This document shows positions 24,423 through 32,532 of a stretch of DNA of 64,000 nt, piece by piece. Position numbers and translations under genes: made by a program. The stretch is from CAWCDJ01 sp963796485 (lineage in GTDB: Bacteria; Acidobacteriota; Terriglobia; Bryobacterales; Bryobacteraceae), in NCBI GenBank assembly GCA_963796485.1, contig CAWCLV010000006.1, forward strand, positions 310,001-374,000, given 5' to 3'. Every line of letters starts with the position of its first letter. The stretch's first letter is position 1. Under the pieces are notes generated by a model. The model made no database searches. It saw only the letters and a program-made list of their open reading frames with translations, and had not been told where the DNA came from.

Positions 24423-25547
24423 CTACAGGAAGTAGTCTTTTACTTTTTCGAACAGGCCTTTTTCCGCGGGTGCGTTGTCCACCGGCAGGGTGTCCCGCAA
24501 CTGCTCCAGCAGTTTGCGCTGCTCGCGCGTGAGCTTCGCCGGCACCTTGACGTCTACGTGCACATACAGGTCGCCGCGGCCGCTGCCGCTGAGCACCGGC
24601 ACGCCCTTGTGCCGTAGGCGGAACTGCGCGCCGCTCTGCGTTCCTTCCGGAATCTTGACGCTGTCCGTGCCTTCGAGAGTCGGCACCTCGATTTCAGCCC
24701 CCAAAGCGGCCTGGGCGATGTTGACGGGAATGGTGCAGTGCAGGTCCGATTCGTGGCGTTCGAAAAACGCGTGCGCTTTTACTTTGAGGAAGACGTACAG
24801 GTCTCCCGCCGGTCCGCCATTGGCGCCGGGCTGGCCTTCGCCGGTGAGACGCAGCCGCGTGCCGTCATCCACGCCGGGCGGTATGTTGACCTTCAGTTCC
24901 TTCTGAACCTGCTGGTATCTCTGGCCTCGGCACTGCGTACACGGGGTACGAACCACCTGCCCCGACCCGCCGCAGGTCGTGCAGGTGCGCCGGATCGAGA
25001 GAAAGCTCTGCTGATAAATGGTTTCGCCGCGGCCGCGGCACGTCGGGCAGGTGGTCGCTCCGCTGCCCGGTTCGGCGCCCGAGCCGTGGCACCGGTCGCA
25101 GACCTCCAGCTTCGGGACCTGAATTTTGGCGTTCATCCCGAAAACGGCCTCTTCGAACTCGATCTCGAGGTCGTAGCGGACGTCTTCGCCGCGCTGCACC
25201 CGGCTGCGCCGCCGGCCGCCGCCTCCGCCGCCGAACAGGTCGCCAAAACCGAAGAAGTCGCCCAGGATGTCGCCAAAGTCCGCGAACGCGTCGGGGCTGA
25301 AGCCGCCGCCGCCCGCCGCGCCCTGCAATCCGGCGTGGCCGTAGCGGTCGTATGCCGCGCGCTTCTGCGGGTCGCTCAGAACGCTGTACGCTTCCGAAGC
25401 TTCCTTGAACTTGTCTTCCGCGGAGGGGTCGTCCGGATTGCGGTCCGGGTGGAACTTCAGCGCCAGCTTCCGGTAAGCGCTTTTGATATCGGATTCGCCG
25501 GCCTCTCTGCCGACACCGAGGACCTCGTAATAATCTCTCTTTGACAC
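24423..25547 (-). CDS. dnaJ: Chaperone DnaJ
   Basis: Full-length type I J-protein of 374 residues: J domain with KRDYYEVLGV and the HPD motif (FHPDRNPDD), Gly/Phe-rich linker (GGGGFSPDAFADFGDILG), four CxxCxGxG zinc repeats (CDRCHGSG, CPTCRGRG, CTTCGGSG, CTQCRGQR; the last two degenerate at the final position) and the C-terminal substrate domains. GTG at 25547 gives the usual MSKRDYYEVLG start and is preferred to the upstream TTG at 25589. Stimulates DnaK ATPase; follows grpE by 14 bases. Confidence 0.97.
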   Translation of the reverse strand: MSKRDYYEVLGVGREAGESDIKSAYRKLALKFHPDRNPDDPSAEDKFKEASEAYSVLSDPQKRAAYDRYGHAGLQGAAGGGGFSPDAFADFGDILGDFFGFGDLFGGGGGGRRRSRVQRGEDVRYDLEIEFEEAVFGMNAKIQVPKLEVCDRCHGSGAEPGSGATTCPTCRGRGETIYQQSFLSIRRTCTTCGGSGQVVRTPCTQCRGQRYQQVQKELKVNIPPGVDDGTRLRLTGEGQPGANGGPAGDLYVFLKVKAHAFFERHESDLHCTIPVNIAQAALGAEIEVPTLEGTDSVKIPEGTQSGAQFRLRHKGVPVLSGSGRGDLYVHVDVKVPAKLTREQRKLLEQLRDTLPVDNAPAEKGLFEKVKDYFL

Positions 25548-25561
25548 GGGATTGAACGCTT

Positions 25562-26101
25562 CTACGGCCTTACCGCCACCTTCACCCAAGCGGGCCGGAG
25601 GAGTTTGCCTCTGAAATTATAGCCCTTCTGTAATTCCTGGAGCACGGTCTGGTCCTCGGCATCCTCGGTCTGCTCCCGCTGCACCGCTTCGTGGATGTTC
25701 GGGTCGAACTTGCGGCCCACAGCCTCCACCGGCTCGAGTCCCATGCGCTTCATAGTGTCGGCGAAGCGCTGGTAAATCAACTCGACGCCGCGGGCGTAAT
25801 TGGTATCCGCGGTTTCCACCTTGACCGCCCGCTCGAAATCGTCGAGCACCGGCAGCAACTGCTTCACCAAATCCATGGCCGCGAACTGAAGGTAATCGGA
25901 GCGCTCGCGCTCTGCGCGGCGGCGCGCATTGTCGAACTCGGCCCGGGCGCGCAGCGACCGATCCTGCAGGTCGGCCTTCTCGGCGGCCAGCCTGTCCCGC
26001 TCCTCGGTGAGCAGCGCGAGTTGCCCTTCCAGCGTCTCCACCGGGAGATTTTCGTCCGGCGACACGCTTGGCGCGTTCTGGTCTGAATTCTCTTTATTCA
26101 C
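25562..26101 (-). CDS. grpE: Nucleotide exchange factor GrpE
   Basis: A 179-residue DnaK nucleotide exchange factor: acidic N-terminus, long coiled coil (LLTEERDRLAAEKADLQDR), the RARAEFDNARRRAERER hinge, LLPVLDDFERAV, and the C-terminal beta domain HEAVQREQTED...GYNFRGKLLRPAWVKVA. Starts at a GTG. Lies between hrcA and dnaJ, the classic order; dnaK is not in the window. Confidence 0.95.
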   Translation of the reverse strand: MNKENSDQNAPSVSPDENLPVETLEGQLALLTEERDRLAAEKADLQDRSLRARAEFDNARRRAERERSDYLQFAAMDLVKQLLPVLDDFERAVKVETADTNYARGVELIYQRFADTMKRMGLEPVEAVGRKFDPNIHEAVQREQTEDAEDQTVLQELQKGYNFRGKLLRPAWVKVAVRP

Positions 26102-26149
26102 TCTAGTAATAGCTTAACAAAGCGGCCCCGCCGGTAAGCCGCCCGTCAA

Positions 26150-27187
26150 TCAGAATTGAGCGCTTTCCAGCGCCTTGCTGGTCTGTAAAACCGCGGCAAT
26201 CACCCGCTCGTAGTGCATCCTGATCGAGCCGAGCACGGCGACTTTCGCCGGAAGTCCGCTCCCCATAATCACGGTCATCCCGATCAGCGCCAGATCCTTC
26301 ATCGCAGGATGCGCCAGCTCCAACCCTACGTGGATTTCCAGTTCGCCCGGCGCCCGCTCCAGAAACCGGTCCAACAGCTCGATAAGCCGTTTCTTTTCTT
26401 CCAGGGCGCGCAGCAGCTCCCTCATGGTCTCGCGAGTGAGGTGAAGATCCAGCCCGAACAGGTTCGAAACGCCCTCCATGTGGACTTCCGGGGAAGTATC
26501 CACCTCCAGCAAGCCTTTCAGGTACAACACTTGCAGGTTGAGCATGGCGGCGTCGTAGAGAGCCCGGTCCGCCAGCATGCGGCGCACCAGCTCACGGCGG
26601 GCTTCCCCCAGCTGCCACCCGCTAAAATTGCGATTCAGATAGTTCCGGATCGAACCCAACTCCTCCGCCGAAATCGCATGATCCACCGCCACCACCCGGT
26701 TGTGAACGATGTGGTCGCGCGTCACCAGGATGACGAGCACACGGCAGTCGGCCAGAGGAACCAGCTCGATCTGATCCAGTTGCTGCACCTCGGCTGGCAA
26801 GGCCGCTGCAATCCCCACCGCCCGGGTTAGCTCCGTCAGAATCTGGCTCGATCGTTCCACCCGCGCGCCCACCGTATGTAACCCGCGGAATTCGCTGCAC
26901 AAACGGTCGGAATCTGCCCCGGCCACCCGGGATGCGGTCAACGAACGGACGTAGAACCGGAACGCTTTCTCGGTTGGCACCCTCCCCGCCGATGTATGCG
27001 GCTGGGATAAATACCCCTCATCCGCCAGATCCGACATCACATTTCGGATCGATGCCGGGCTGAGCGTTTCGCCCCTGCGTTTGGAGATCGTGCGCGATCC
27101 AACCGGCTCGCCGGTTTCGATGTACTCGCGCACAATCGCACTGAGAATATCGGAATGCCTCGTCCTAAGCGGAACGTCGGAGTGCAT
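26150..27187 (-). CDS. hrcA: Heat-inducible transcription repressor HrcA
   Basis: A 345-residue repressor of chaperone genes. The winged-helix N-terminus (LRTRHSDILSAIVREYIETG, GSRTISKRRGETLSPASIRN, VMSDLADEGYLSQPHTSAGR) and the GAF-like C-terminal region with GSGLPAKVAVLGSIRMHYER fit the family. ATG at 27187 matches the usual length. HrcA normally binds CIRCE (TTAGCACTC-N9-GAGTGCTAA); I see no CIRCE in the 160 bases upstream, so the operon's control is unclear. Confidence 0.95.
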   Translation of the reverse strand: MHSDVPLRTRHSDILSAIVREYIETGEPVGSRTISKRRGETLSPASIRNVMSDLADEGYLSQPHTSAGRVPTEKAFRFYVRSLTASRVAGADSDRLCSEFRGLHTVGARVERSSQILTELTRAVGIAAALPAEVQQLDQIELVPLADCRVLVILVTRDHIVHNRVVAVDHAISAEELGSIRNYLNRNFSGWQLGEARRELVRRMLADRALYDAAMLNLQVLYLKGLLEVDTSPEVHMEGVSNLFGLDLHLTRETMRELLRALEEKKRLIELLDRFLERAPGELEIHVGLELAHPAMKDLALIGMTVIMGSGLPAKVAVLGSIRMHYERVIAAVLQTSKALESAQF

Positions 27188-27344
27188 AACCCTGAGTAGA
27201 AGATCCCCTAGACCATTGTAGACGGCACAAAGTAAAGGGTCAACAGAGCCACCCCAAAGCCGCTCTGAGAAGCTTCGTACATCTTCCGGATGCCTGCGGA
27301 GTTGATAGAATGGCTCTTCCGGAAGTCTTTGGAGGTAAACGGAA

Positions 27345-27761
27345 GTGGAGGCTCTCAAGGCACTTATGCGTTTTATCAGCTATTTCTTCCACGCAATCCT
27401 GGCGTTGTTCCTGGTTGCGGTCTCGGGCGTGTCGCTGGCCAGCGGCGGGGAAAACCTCCGTCTCGGCATGCTTCCCTGGACCAAATCCACTCTGGCTTAC
27501 ATTGTGTTCTTCGGTGGCCTGTTCGGCCTTCTGACCGTGATACTGGCCCTCCGCGGCACCCTACGGGTACTGTTTCTTGTCTGGGCGGTAGTGGTGGCGG
27601 GCTTCATGATCAAGGGCTTCATCTTGAGCGGCTATCGATTCAGCGGAAACGTCAGCACGGCTGCCTTTCTGATTCTGGCTTCACTCGTGGCTTTGCCCGG
27701 AGCCTGGTTTCAGTTCCAGCGCAAGACCGGTCAAGCCAAGAGCTTCCGCGCCGCGCGTTGA
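27345..27761 (+). CDS. Small multi-pass membrane protein
   Basis: A 138-residue hydrophobic protein with four likely membrane helices (FISYFFHAILALFLVAVSG, LAYIVFFGGLFGLLTVIL, VLFLVWAVVVAGFMIKG, AAFLILASLVALPGAW) and a basic C-terminus. Starts at a GTG with an excellent ribosome site GGAGGT (27331-27336). Divergent from hrcA. No family recognised. Confidence 0.78.
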   Translation: MEALKALMRFISYFFHAILALFLVAVSGVSLASGGENLRLGMLPWTKSTLAYIVFFGGLFGLLTVILALRGTLRVLFLVWAVVVAGFMIKGFILSGYRFSGNVSTAAFLILASLVALPGAWFQFQRKTGQAKSFRAAR

Positions 27762-27886
27762 AGCAGGTTGCTGAAATCGAACAGCCGGTTCCGAATTCGG
27801 ACACTTCCGGCGCCGTCTTTTCGCCCCCGGCGTCTGAACAGGCGTTACCGCGCGTGGTACCGGAATTGCACTTCAGCCGCCTCTGA
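27758..27886 (+). CDS. Possible 42-residue protein
   Basis: A short open frame starting at a TTG that overlaps the preceding stop (TTGA): KQVAEIEQPVPNSDTSGAVF, then SPPASEQALPRVVPELHF. Its stop lies just before the ribosome site of the TolC-like gene. Start overlap and protein-like composition are the only support; it could equally be leader sequence. Confidence 0.3.
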   Translation: MKQVAEIEQPVPNSDTSGAVFSPPASEQALPRVVPELHFSRL

Positions 27887-27900
27887 ATCAGGAGGCGACT

Positions 27901-29862
27901 CTGCGTACGAATATCCTTGGCGGCTCCGCACTTGCCGCGCTGGCGATGGCTTCGGCTCTCTGGGCGCAAGCCCCCCAGGTCTCTGTGCAACGGCCGCAAA
28001 CCGAAATGCCGGCCAGCGAGGTTTCGATCACCTCGCCCCAGGCGCCGCCGGTGGTGGGACGGATCCTCGCGCCTTTTCACCTGGAAAAGCGCATCGTTCC
28101 TCCGGCGAAGCTGGTGAATACGCCACGGCTGGAATCGCTGGTGCGCGGCGGCAATCTCTACCTATCGGCGCAGGATGTAATCGCGCTCGTACTGGAGAAC
28201 AATCTCGATATCGCCGTTCAACGCTATAGCCCGTATCTGGCGCGCGAGGTTCTGCGCCGGACCCAGGGCGGCGGCATCCTGCGTTCCGTGGACACACCCG
28301 TAGTGGCGGGACCGGCCAGCGTCAGCACCGCCGGCATCAGCGCATATGCGGCCGGGCTCGCCGGCGGCGGGCTCAGCAGCGGCGGCGGCATCGTCACCCA
28401 GGTGGGTCCGACCCCTCCCAGCCTCGATCCTTACGTCGCCATGAGCGGAACCATCGGCCACCAGACCACACCGCTGACAAACACCCTGCTGAACCAGACC
28501 AGCGCGCTGACCAACAGTTTCCGCCAGCTCTACTTTCAATACGGCCAGCAGTTCGCCACCGGCACCAGCAGCTACGTAACCTTCGGCACCACCCGCAGCT
28601 ACCTGAACAGTTCCACGCCCTTGTTCAATCCTTCGCTCACCGGCTACTTCGATGTGCAGATCAATCAGAATCTGTTACAGGGCTTCTCGGTGGCGGTCAA
28701 CACGCGCGATATCAGGGTGGCGAAGAATAATCTCAAAGTCGCCAATATGCTGGTGGAGCTGCAGGTCGCGACTACCGTCGCCGCCGCGCTCAATCTTTAT
28801 TGGGACCTGGTGAGCTTCAACGAAGCCGTCCGCATCAAAGAGCAGGCGCTCGAGACCGCGCAAAAGCTGTATGACGGAAATAAGAAGCAGGCGGCCATCG
28901 GCGCGCTGGCGGGCATCGAGGTCACGCGCGCCGCGGCGGGCATGTCTTCGAGCAAGGAAGACCTGCTGATTGCCCAAACCAATGTGGCGCAGCAGGAGAT
29001 CGTCCTCAAGAACGCGCTCAGCCGCAACGGCATCGAGAACACGTGGCTCGACGAGGTCCACATCATCCCGCTGGACCACTTCGAAATCCCTAAAAGCGAC
29101 GAGATCCGGCCGGTCCAGGATCTGCTTCAGGATGCACTCTCGCGGCGCCTGGAAATCGAGCGCGGCAAGGTCAACGTGCAGAGCCAGAAGGTCATGATCC
29201 AGGGCGACCGGAACGGCTTGCTCCCCAGCCTCTCGGCCTTCGCCGAATTCACCAACCACGGCTTGAGCGGGCCCGCCAATCCGCTCTACAACAACTGCTG
29301 CGGCGACCCCAACAACTACTTCATCGGTGGTACCGGCAACGCCATCGCGCAGCTTCTCCGCCGCAATTTCCCGGACTATTCCGTCGGCTTCTCTCTGAAC
29401 ATCCCGTTCCGGAACCGCGCGCAGCAGGCCGACTATGTCACCGACCAGTTGCAATTGCGGCAATCCGAATTGCAAATGCAGCGCGCCGTCAACCAGGTTC
29501 GCGTGGACGTAAAGACGGCCGTCATCGGCCTGCAGCAGGCACGCTCCCGTTATGAGACGGCCGTCGCGACGCGGACCCTCGGAGAGCAAACGCTGGAGGC
29601 CGAGCAAAAGAGGTTTATGGCCGGCGTGGGCAGCGTGGCGCTGGTGATGCAGGCGCAGAAGGACTTGGCGAGCGCCGAGGATGCCGAAGTGCAATCCATG
29701 GCGAACTACACCCACGCCAAGATCTTCTTCGACCAGGCGCTCGGCCGCACCCTCGAAGTGAATCACATCTCCATGCAGGAAGCGATCCTGGGCCGCGTGG
29801 AAAGGCCGTCCTTCATTCCCGCGAATCTTCCATCACCCGGCGGAAACGGAGGTGCGCGATGA
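27901..29862 (+). CDS. TolC-family outer-membrane channel protein, copy 1 (CTG start)
   Basis: About 653 residues, an OEP/TolC-like outer-membrane channel. The first ATG in frame (27946) would truncate the signal peptide; a CTG at 27901, five bases after a perfect AGGAGG (27890-27895), gives RTNILGGSALAALAMASALWAQ, a proper signal sequence, so translation probably starts at CTG. Two OEP repeats with long helices are visible (ALNLYWDLVSFNEAVRIKEQ, GIEVTRAAAGMSSSKEDLLI; LQMQRAVNQVRVDVKTAV, SRYETAVATRTLGEQTLEAE). It overlaps the paralogous copy 2 as ATGA. No inner-membrane pump or adaptor is adjacent. Confidence 0.85.
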   Translation: MRTNILGGSALAALAMASALWAQAPQVSVQRPQTEMPASEVSITSPQAPPVVGRILAPFHLEKRIVPPAKLVNTPRLESLVRGGNLYLSAQDVIALVLENNLDIAVQRYSPYLAREVLRRTQGGGILRSVDTPVVAGPASVSTAGISAYAAGLAGGGLSSGGGIVTQVGPTPPSLDPYVAMSGTIGHQTTPLTNTLLNQTSALTNSFRQLYFQYGQQFATGTSSYVTFGTTRSYLNSSTPLFNPSLTGYFDVQINQNLLQGFSVAVNTRDIRVAKNNLKVANMLVELQVATTVAAALNLYWDLVSFNEAVRIKEQALETAQKLYDGNKKQAAIGALAGIEVTRAAAGMSSSKEDLLIAQTNVAQQEIVLKNALSRNGIENTWLDEVHIIPLDHFEIPKSDEIRPVQDLLQDALSRRLEIERGKVNVQSQKVMIQGDRNGLLPSLSAFAEFTNHGLSGPANPLYNNCCGDPNNYFIGGTGNAIAQLLRRNFPDYSVGFSLNIPFRNRAQQADYVTDQLQLRQSELQMQRAVNQVRVDVKTAVIGLQQARSRYETAVATRTLGEQTLEAEQKRFMAGVGSVALVMQAQKDLASAEDAEVQSMANYTHAKIFFDQALGRTLEVNHISMQEAILGRVERPSFIPANLPSPGGNGGAR

Positions 29863-31739
29863 AAAAGCTGCTCCTCTGTTGCGGCATCGCGTGTTGCGGC
29901 ATCGCGGCTCTATGCTTCGCCCAGGATCAGCCCCCGACGGTTCAGAAACCGCAGGTGCTGGTCCCGATCCGGCCCTACACGGCGCCGGAGATCGCGCCCA
30001 TCCGGCTGGCCAATTCGAGCAGGCTTTACGACCTGATCCGCGCGGGCAACCTGTATTTGACCGCCGAGGATGCGCTGGCCCTCGCAATCGAAAACAATCT
30101 GGACATCGAAGTGGATCGCTACGGACCCGAGTTGGCGCAGTGGGCCCTCGAACGCGCCAAAGCCGGCGGTCCTCTCAGGGGCATTCCGAGCGCCAGCGCG
30201 CAGGTTTCGAGCGTGAATAGCGGCGTAGGCGTCAACGGCAGCGCCGCCAGCGCGGGACTCGGCGGAGGAGGCGGAGTCGGGGGCGCCGGCGGGGGCGGAA
30301 ATGCCACCATTCAGCAAGTCGGCGCCATAGCGCCGAACCTCGACCCGAATTTACAGAGCACGGTCACGCTTTCCCATCTGACGCAGCCGCAGGCCAACAC
30401 CGTCCTGAGCCAGACCAACTCCCTGATCGATAACTCCCGGGTGTCCAGCATGGTTGTCCAGCAGGGCTTGCTGACAGGCGGCTATCTGCAATTCCACAAT
30501 TACGAGCAGTACCTCGATGAGAACTCTCCAAGCAATGCCCTGAACCCCACCTCCGCACCGCGTATGGATTTCATCCTCCGGCAGAACTTTCTGCAGGGCT
30601 TCGGCACGAAGCTGAACAACCGCGGCATTCGCATCGCAGCCATCAACATCGCGGCGGCGCGCGAAAGCTTCCGGGCCGAATTGCTCAACCAGGTGACCAG
30701 CGTCCTCAACCTCTACTGGGATTACGTGGCGGCGCGCGACGAGTTGAAGCTGCGCGAGCATGCGCTCGAGATCACGGAGAAGTTCCGCGACGATACGAAG
30801 TACGAAATCTCGGTGGGAGCCCTCGCGGGAGTCGAGCTGCCGCGGGCCGAAGCCGAGGTCGCAGGCAGCCGCCAGGACGTAATCATCGCCCAAGCCAATG
30901 TCCGGCAGAAGTCGGTGCTGCTGAAAAATGCGCTGACCCACCGCGAGGACCCCGTGCTCGAAGCCGCCGAGATCATCCCGCTCGACCGGGTGGCCGTACC
31001 GGATGCGGAATCGTTTCCTCCATTGCGCGAACTGGTCTCCAGCGCCATGGCGAAGCGCCCCGATGTGGCCGTCGAGAGGTTCCGGGAGCAGACCAACCAG
31101 ATCAACCTGGCCGGAACCACCAACCCGCTGCTGCCGAACCTCCAAGTCCAGTTGCAGACGTACAACCGCGGCGTGGCGGGCACTCCGCAGGCAAGCGGGG
31201 GAGATGCGAGTTCCTATTTCGTGGGCGGCTACGGAACGGCGGTAAGCCAGATCTTCCGGCGCAATTTCCCGAACAACATCGCGAACGTCCAGGCTTCCGC
31301 CGTCTTCCATAACCGTCAGGCGCAGGGGGACTACGGAATCGACCAGTTGCAGTTCCGCCAGTCGCAACTGCGCACGCAAAAGGACCTGAACCAGATCCTG
31401 GTGGACATCTCCAGCCAGTTGAGCGCGCTCCGGCAGGCGCGGTCCCGGTATGGCACGGCCAGGGACACCCGCCTGCTGCAGGAGCAGTTGCTGGCCGGCG
31501 AGCAGAGGCGGTCTTACGGCGCCCAGACGTTCAACTACATCATGACGGACCAGCGCGCCCTGATCGCGGCTCAACTTTCCGAGATGAACGCGGCCGTGAA
31601 CTACGTCAGGGTGCGCATTTCGCTCGACCAGGTGCTGGGAGATACGCTGGAGCGGAATCGCATCACGATCGAAGAGGGCCTCAACGGCAAGGTCGAACGC
31701 AAGTCGCAGGCACCGGAACTGGCGCCTCCGCAGCAGTAG
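29859..31739 (+). CDS. TolC-family outer-membrane channel protein, copy 2
   Basis: A 626-residue paralogue of copy 1 with signal MKKLLLCCGIACCGIAALCF and the same order of segments (SRLYDLIRAGNLYLTAEDAL, VLNLYWDYVAARDELKLREH, SQLSALRQARSRYGTARDTR). A Gly-rich insertion (LGGGGGVGGAGGGGNA) lies near residue 130 between the first helix pair and the beta region. The ATG is preceded by GGAGG and overlaps the copy 1 stop. Perhaps the two form a mixed channel. Confidence 0.85.
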   Translation: MKKLLLCCGIACCGIAALCFAQDQPPTVQKPQVLVPIRPYTAPEIAPIRLANSSRLYDLIRAGNLYLTAEDALALAIENNLDIEVDRYGPELAQWALERAKAGGPLRGIPSASAQVSSVNSGVGVNGSAASAGLGGGGGVGGAGGGGNATIQQVGAIAPNLDPNLQSTVTLSHLTQPQANTVLSQTNSLIDNSRVSSMVVQQGLLTGGYLQFHNYEQYLDENSPSNALNPTSAPRMDFILRQNFLQGFGTKLNNRGIRIAAINIAAARESFRAELLNQVTSVLNLYWDYVAARDELKLREHALEITEKFRDDTKYEISVGALAGVELPRAEAEVAGSRQDVIIAQANVRQKSVLLKNALTHREDPVLEAAEIIPLDRVAVPDAESFPPLRELVSSAMAKRPDVAVERFREQTNQINLAGTTNPLLPNLQVQLQTYNRGVAGTPQASGGDASSYFVGGYGTAVSQIFRRNFPNNIANVQASAVFHNRQAQGDYGIDQLQFRQSQLRTQKDLNQILVDISSQLSALRQARSRYGTARDTRLLQEQLLAGEQRRSYGAQTFNYIMTDQRALIAAQLSEMNAAVNYVRVRISLDQVLGDTLERNRITIEEGLNGKVERKSQAPELAPPQQ

Positions 31740-31753
31740 CCGCCATCGGGATC

Positions 31754-31803
31754 GGCCCGCTCCCTTGTTGTCGCACAGAGCCGCGACCGTGAGGGAGCGG
31801 GCC
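31754..31803. repeat. Interspersed palindromic repeat, copy C
   Basis: Perfect 12-base arms GGCCCGCTCCCT (31754-31765) and AGGGAGCGGGCC (31792-31803) enclose GCACAGAGCCGCGACCGTG. It ends three bases before the ATG assigned to the HAD gene. Confidence 0.82.
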
Positions 31804-31805
31804 GC

Positions 31806-32495
31806 ATGGTCCCGACTTCGGCTATCTTACAAATAGTGCCCTACAAAGCCGTTATTTTCGACCTCGGACGGGTTCTCGTCCATTTCGACTTTAAGCGGGG
31901 GTACCGGGCCCTGGAAGGACTGTGCCCTTACGCGGCCGCAGAAATTCCGGCGAGGATTGCCCCCAGTGGCCTCGTGGAACGCTTCGAAACGGGCCTGGTG
32001 GAGCCGAGGGAGTTCGTCGATCAGCTATGCTCGATGCTTAGTCTCGGCCTCGACTACGAGCGCTTCTGCGAAATCTGGAGCTGCATTTTTACCGAGGCGC
32101 TGATTCCGGAGAGCCTGCTCGAAGGTCTGGCGTCCCGCTACCGCCTGCTCTTGCTGTCCAACACCAACGCGATCCACTTTGAGATGCTGCGCGCCAACTA
32201 TTGGTATCTCCTCAGGCATTTCCACGACCTCGTGCTCTCTTACCAGGTGAGGGCCATGAAGCCCCAGCCGGCCATTTACCAGGCGGCTATCGAGCGTGCG
32301 GGCTGCCGCCCGGAAGAGTGCTTCTTCACGGACGATATCGCGGAGTACGTGGACGGGGCACGCCACGCGGGCATCGACGCCGTGCAGTTTCAGTCCGCCC
32401 GGCAGATTGAAGAGGAGTTGGACCGGCGGGGAATCGTCTGGCAAAAAGTAAAAAGCCGGGCGCCCCTGGGGACGCCCGGTGAGGAGTACTTGTAA
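31806..32495 (+). CDS. HAD-superfamily hydrolase (subfamily IA, YihX-like)
   Basis: A 229-residue phosphatase-like protein: motif I AVIFDLGRVLVHFD (nucleophile Asp; the second Asp is replaced by Gly as in YihX-type enzymes), motif II LLLLSNTN, motif III Lys in RAMKPQPAIYQ and motif IV FFTDDIAEYVDGA. Substrate probably a sugar phosphate. A GTG at 31836 is an alternative start that gives the tidier MPYKAVIFDLG. The last codons (KSRAPLGTPGEEYL) are made of the hairpin of an opposing terminator, so the C-terminal tail is unlikely to be functional. Confidence 0.88.
   Translation: MVPTSAILQIVPYKAVIFDLGRVLVHFDFKRGYRALEGLCPYAAAEIPARIAPSGLVERFETGLVEPREFVDQLCSMLSLGLDYERFCEIWSCIFTEALIPESLLEGLASRYRLLLLSNTNAIHFEMLRANYWYLLRHFHDLVLSYQVRAMKPQPAIYQAAIERAGCRPEECFFTDDIAEYVDGARHAGIDAVQFQSARQIEEELDRRGIVWQKVKSRAPLGTPGEEYL
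32442..32480 (-). terminator. Intrinsic terminator for the minus-strand gene, inside the HAD coding region
   Basis: On the minus strand CCGGGCG-TCCCCAGGGG-CGCCCGG forms a strong hairpin followed by CTTTTTACTTTTTG. It lies ~50 bases past the stop of the molybdopterin-binding-domain gene, within the last codons of the convergent HAD gene. Confidence 0.75.
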
Positions 32496-32521
32496 TCTGC
32501 TCGGAGGTTGCGGATTACAAG
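32489..32521. other. Inverted repeat over the HAD gene stop codon
   Basis: CTTGTAATC and GATTACAAG are perfect 9-base arms around TGCTCGGAGGTTGCG. It includes the TAA of the HAD gene. No T-run follows on either strand, so it may help stabilise or end the HAD transcript rather than act as a classical terminator. Confidence 0.5.
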
Positions 32522-32532
32522 AGTGGAGGAGC

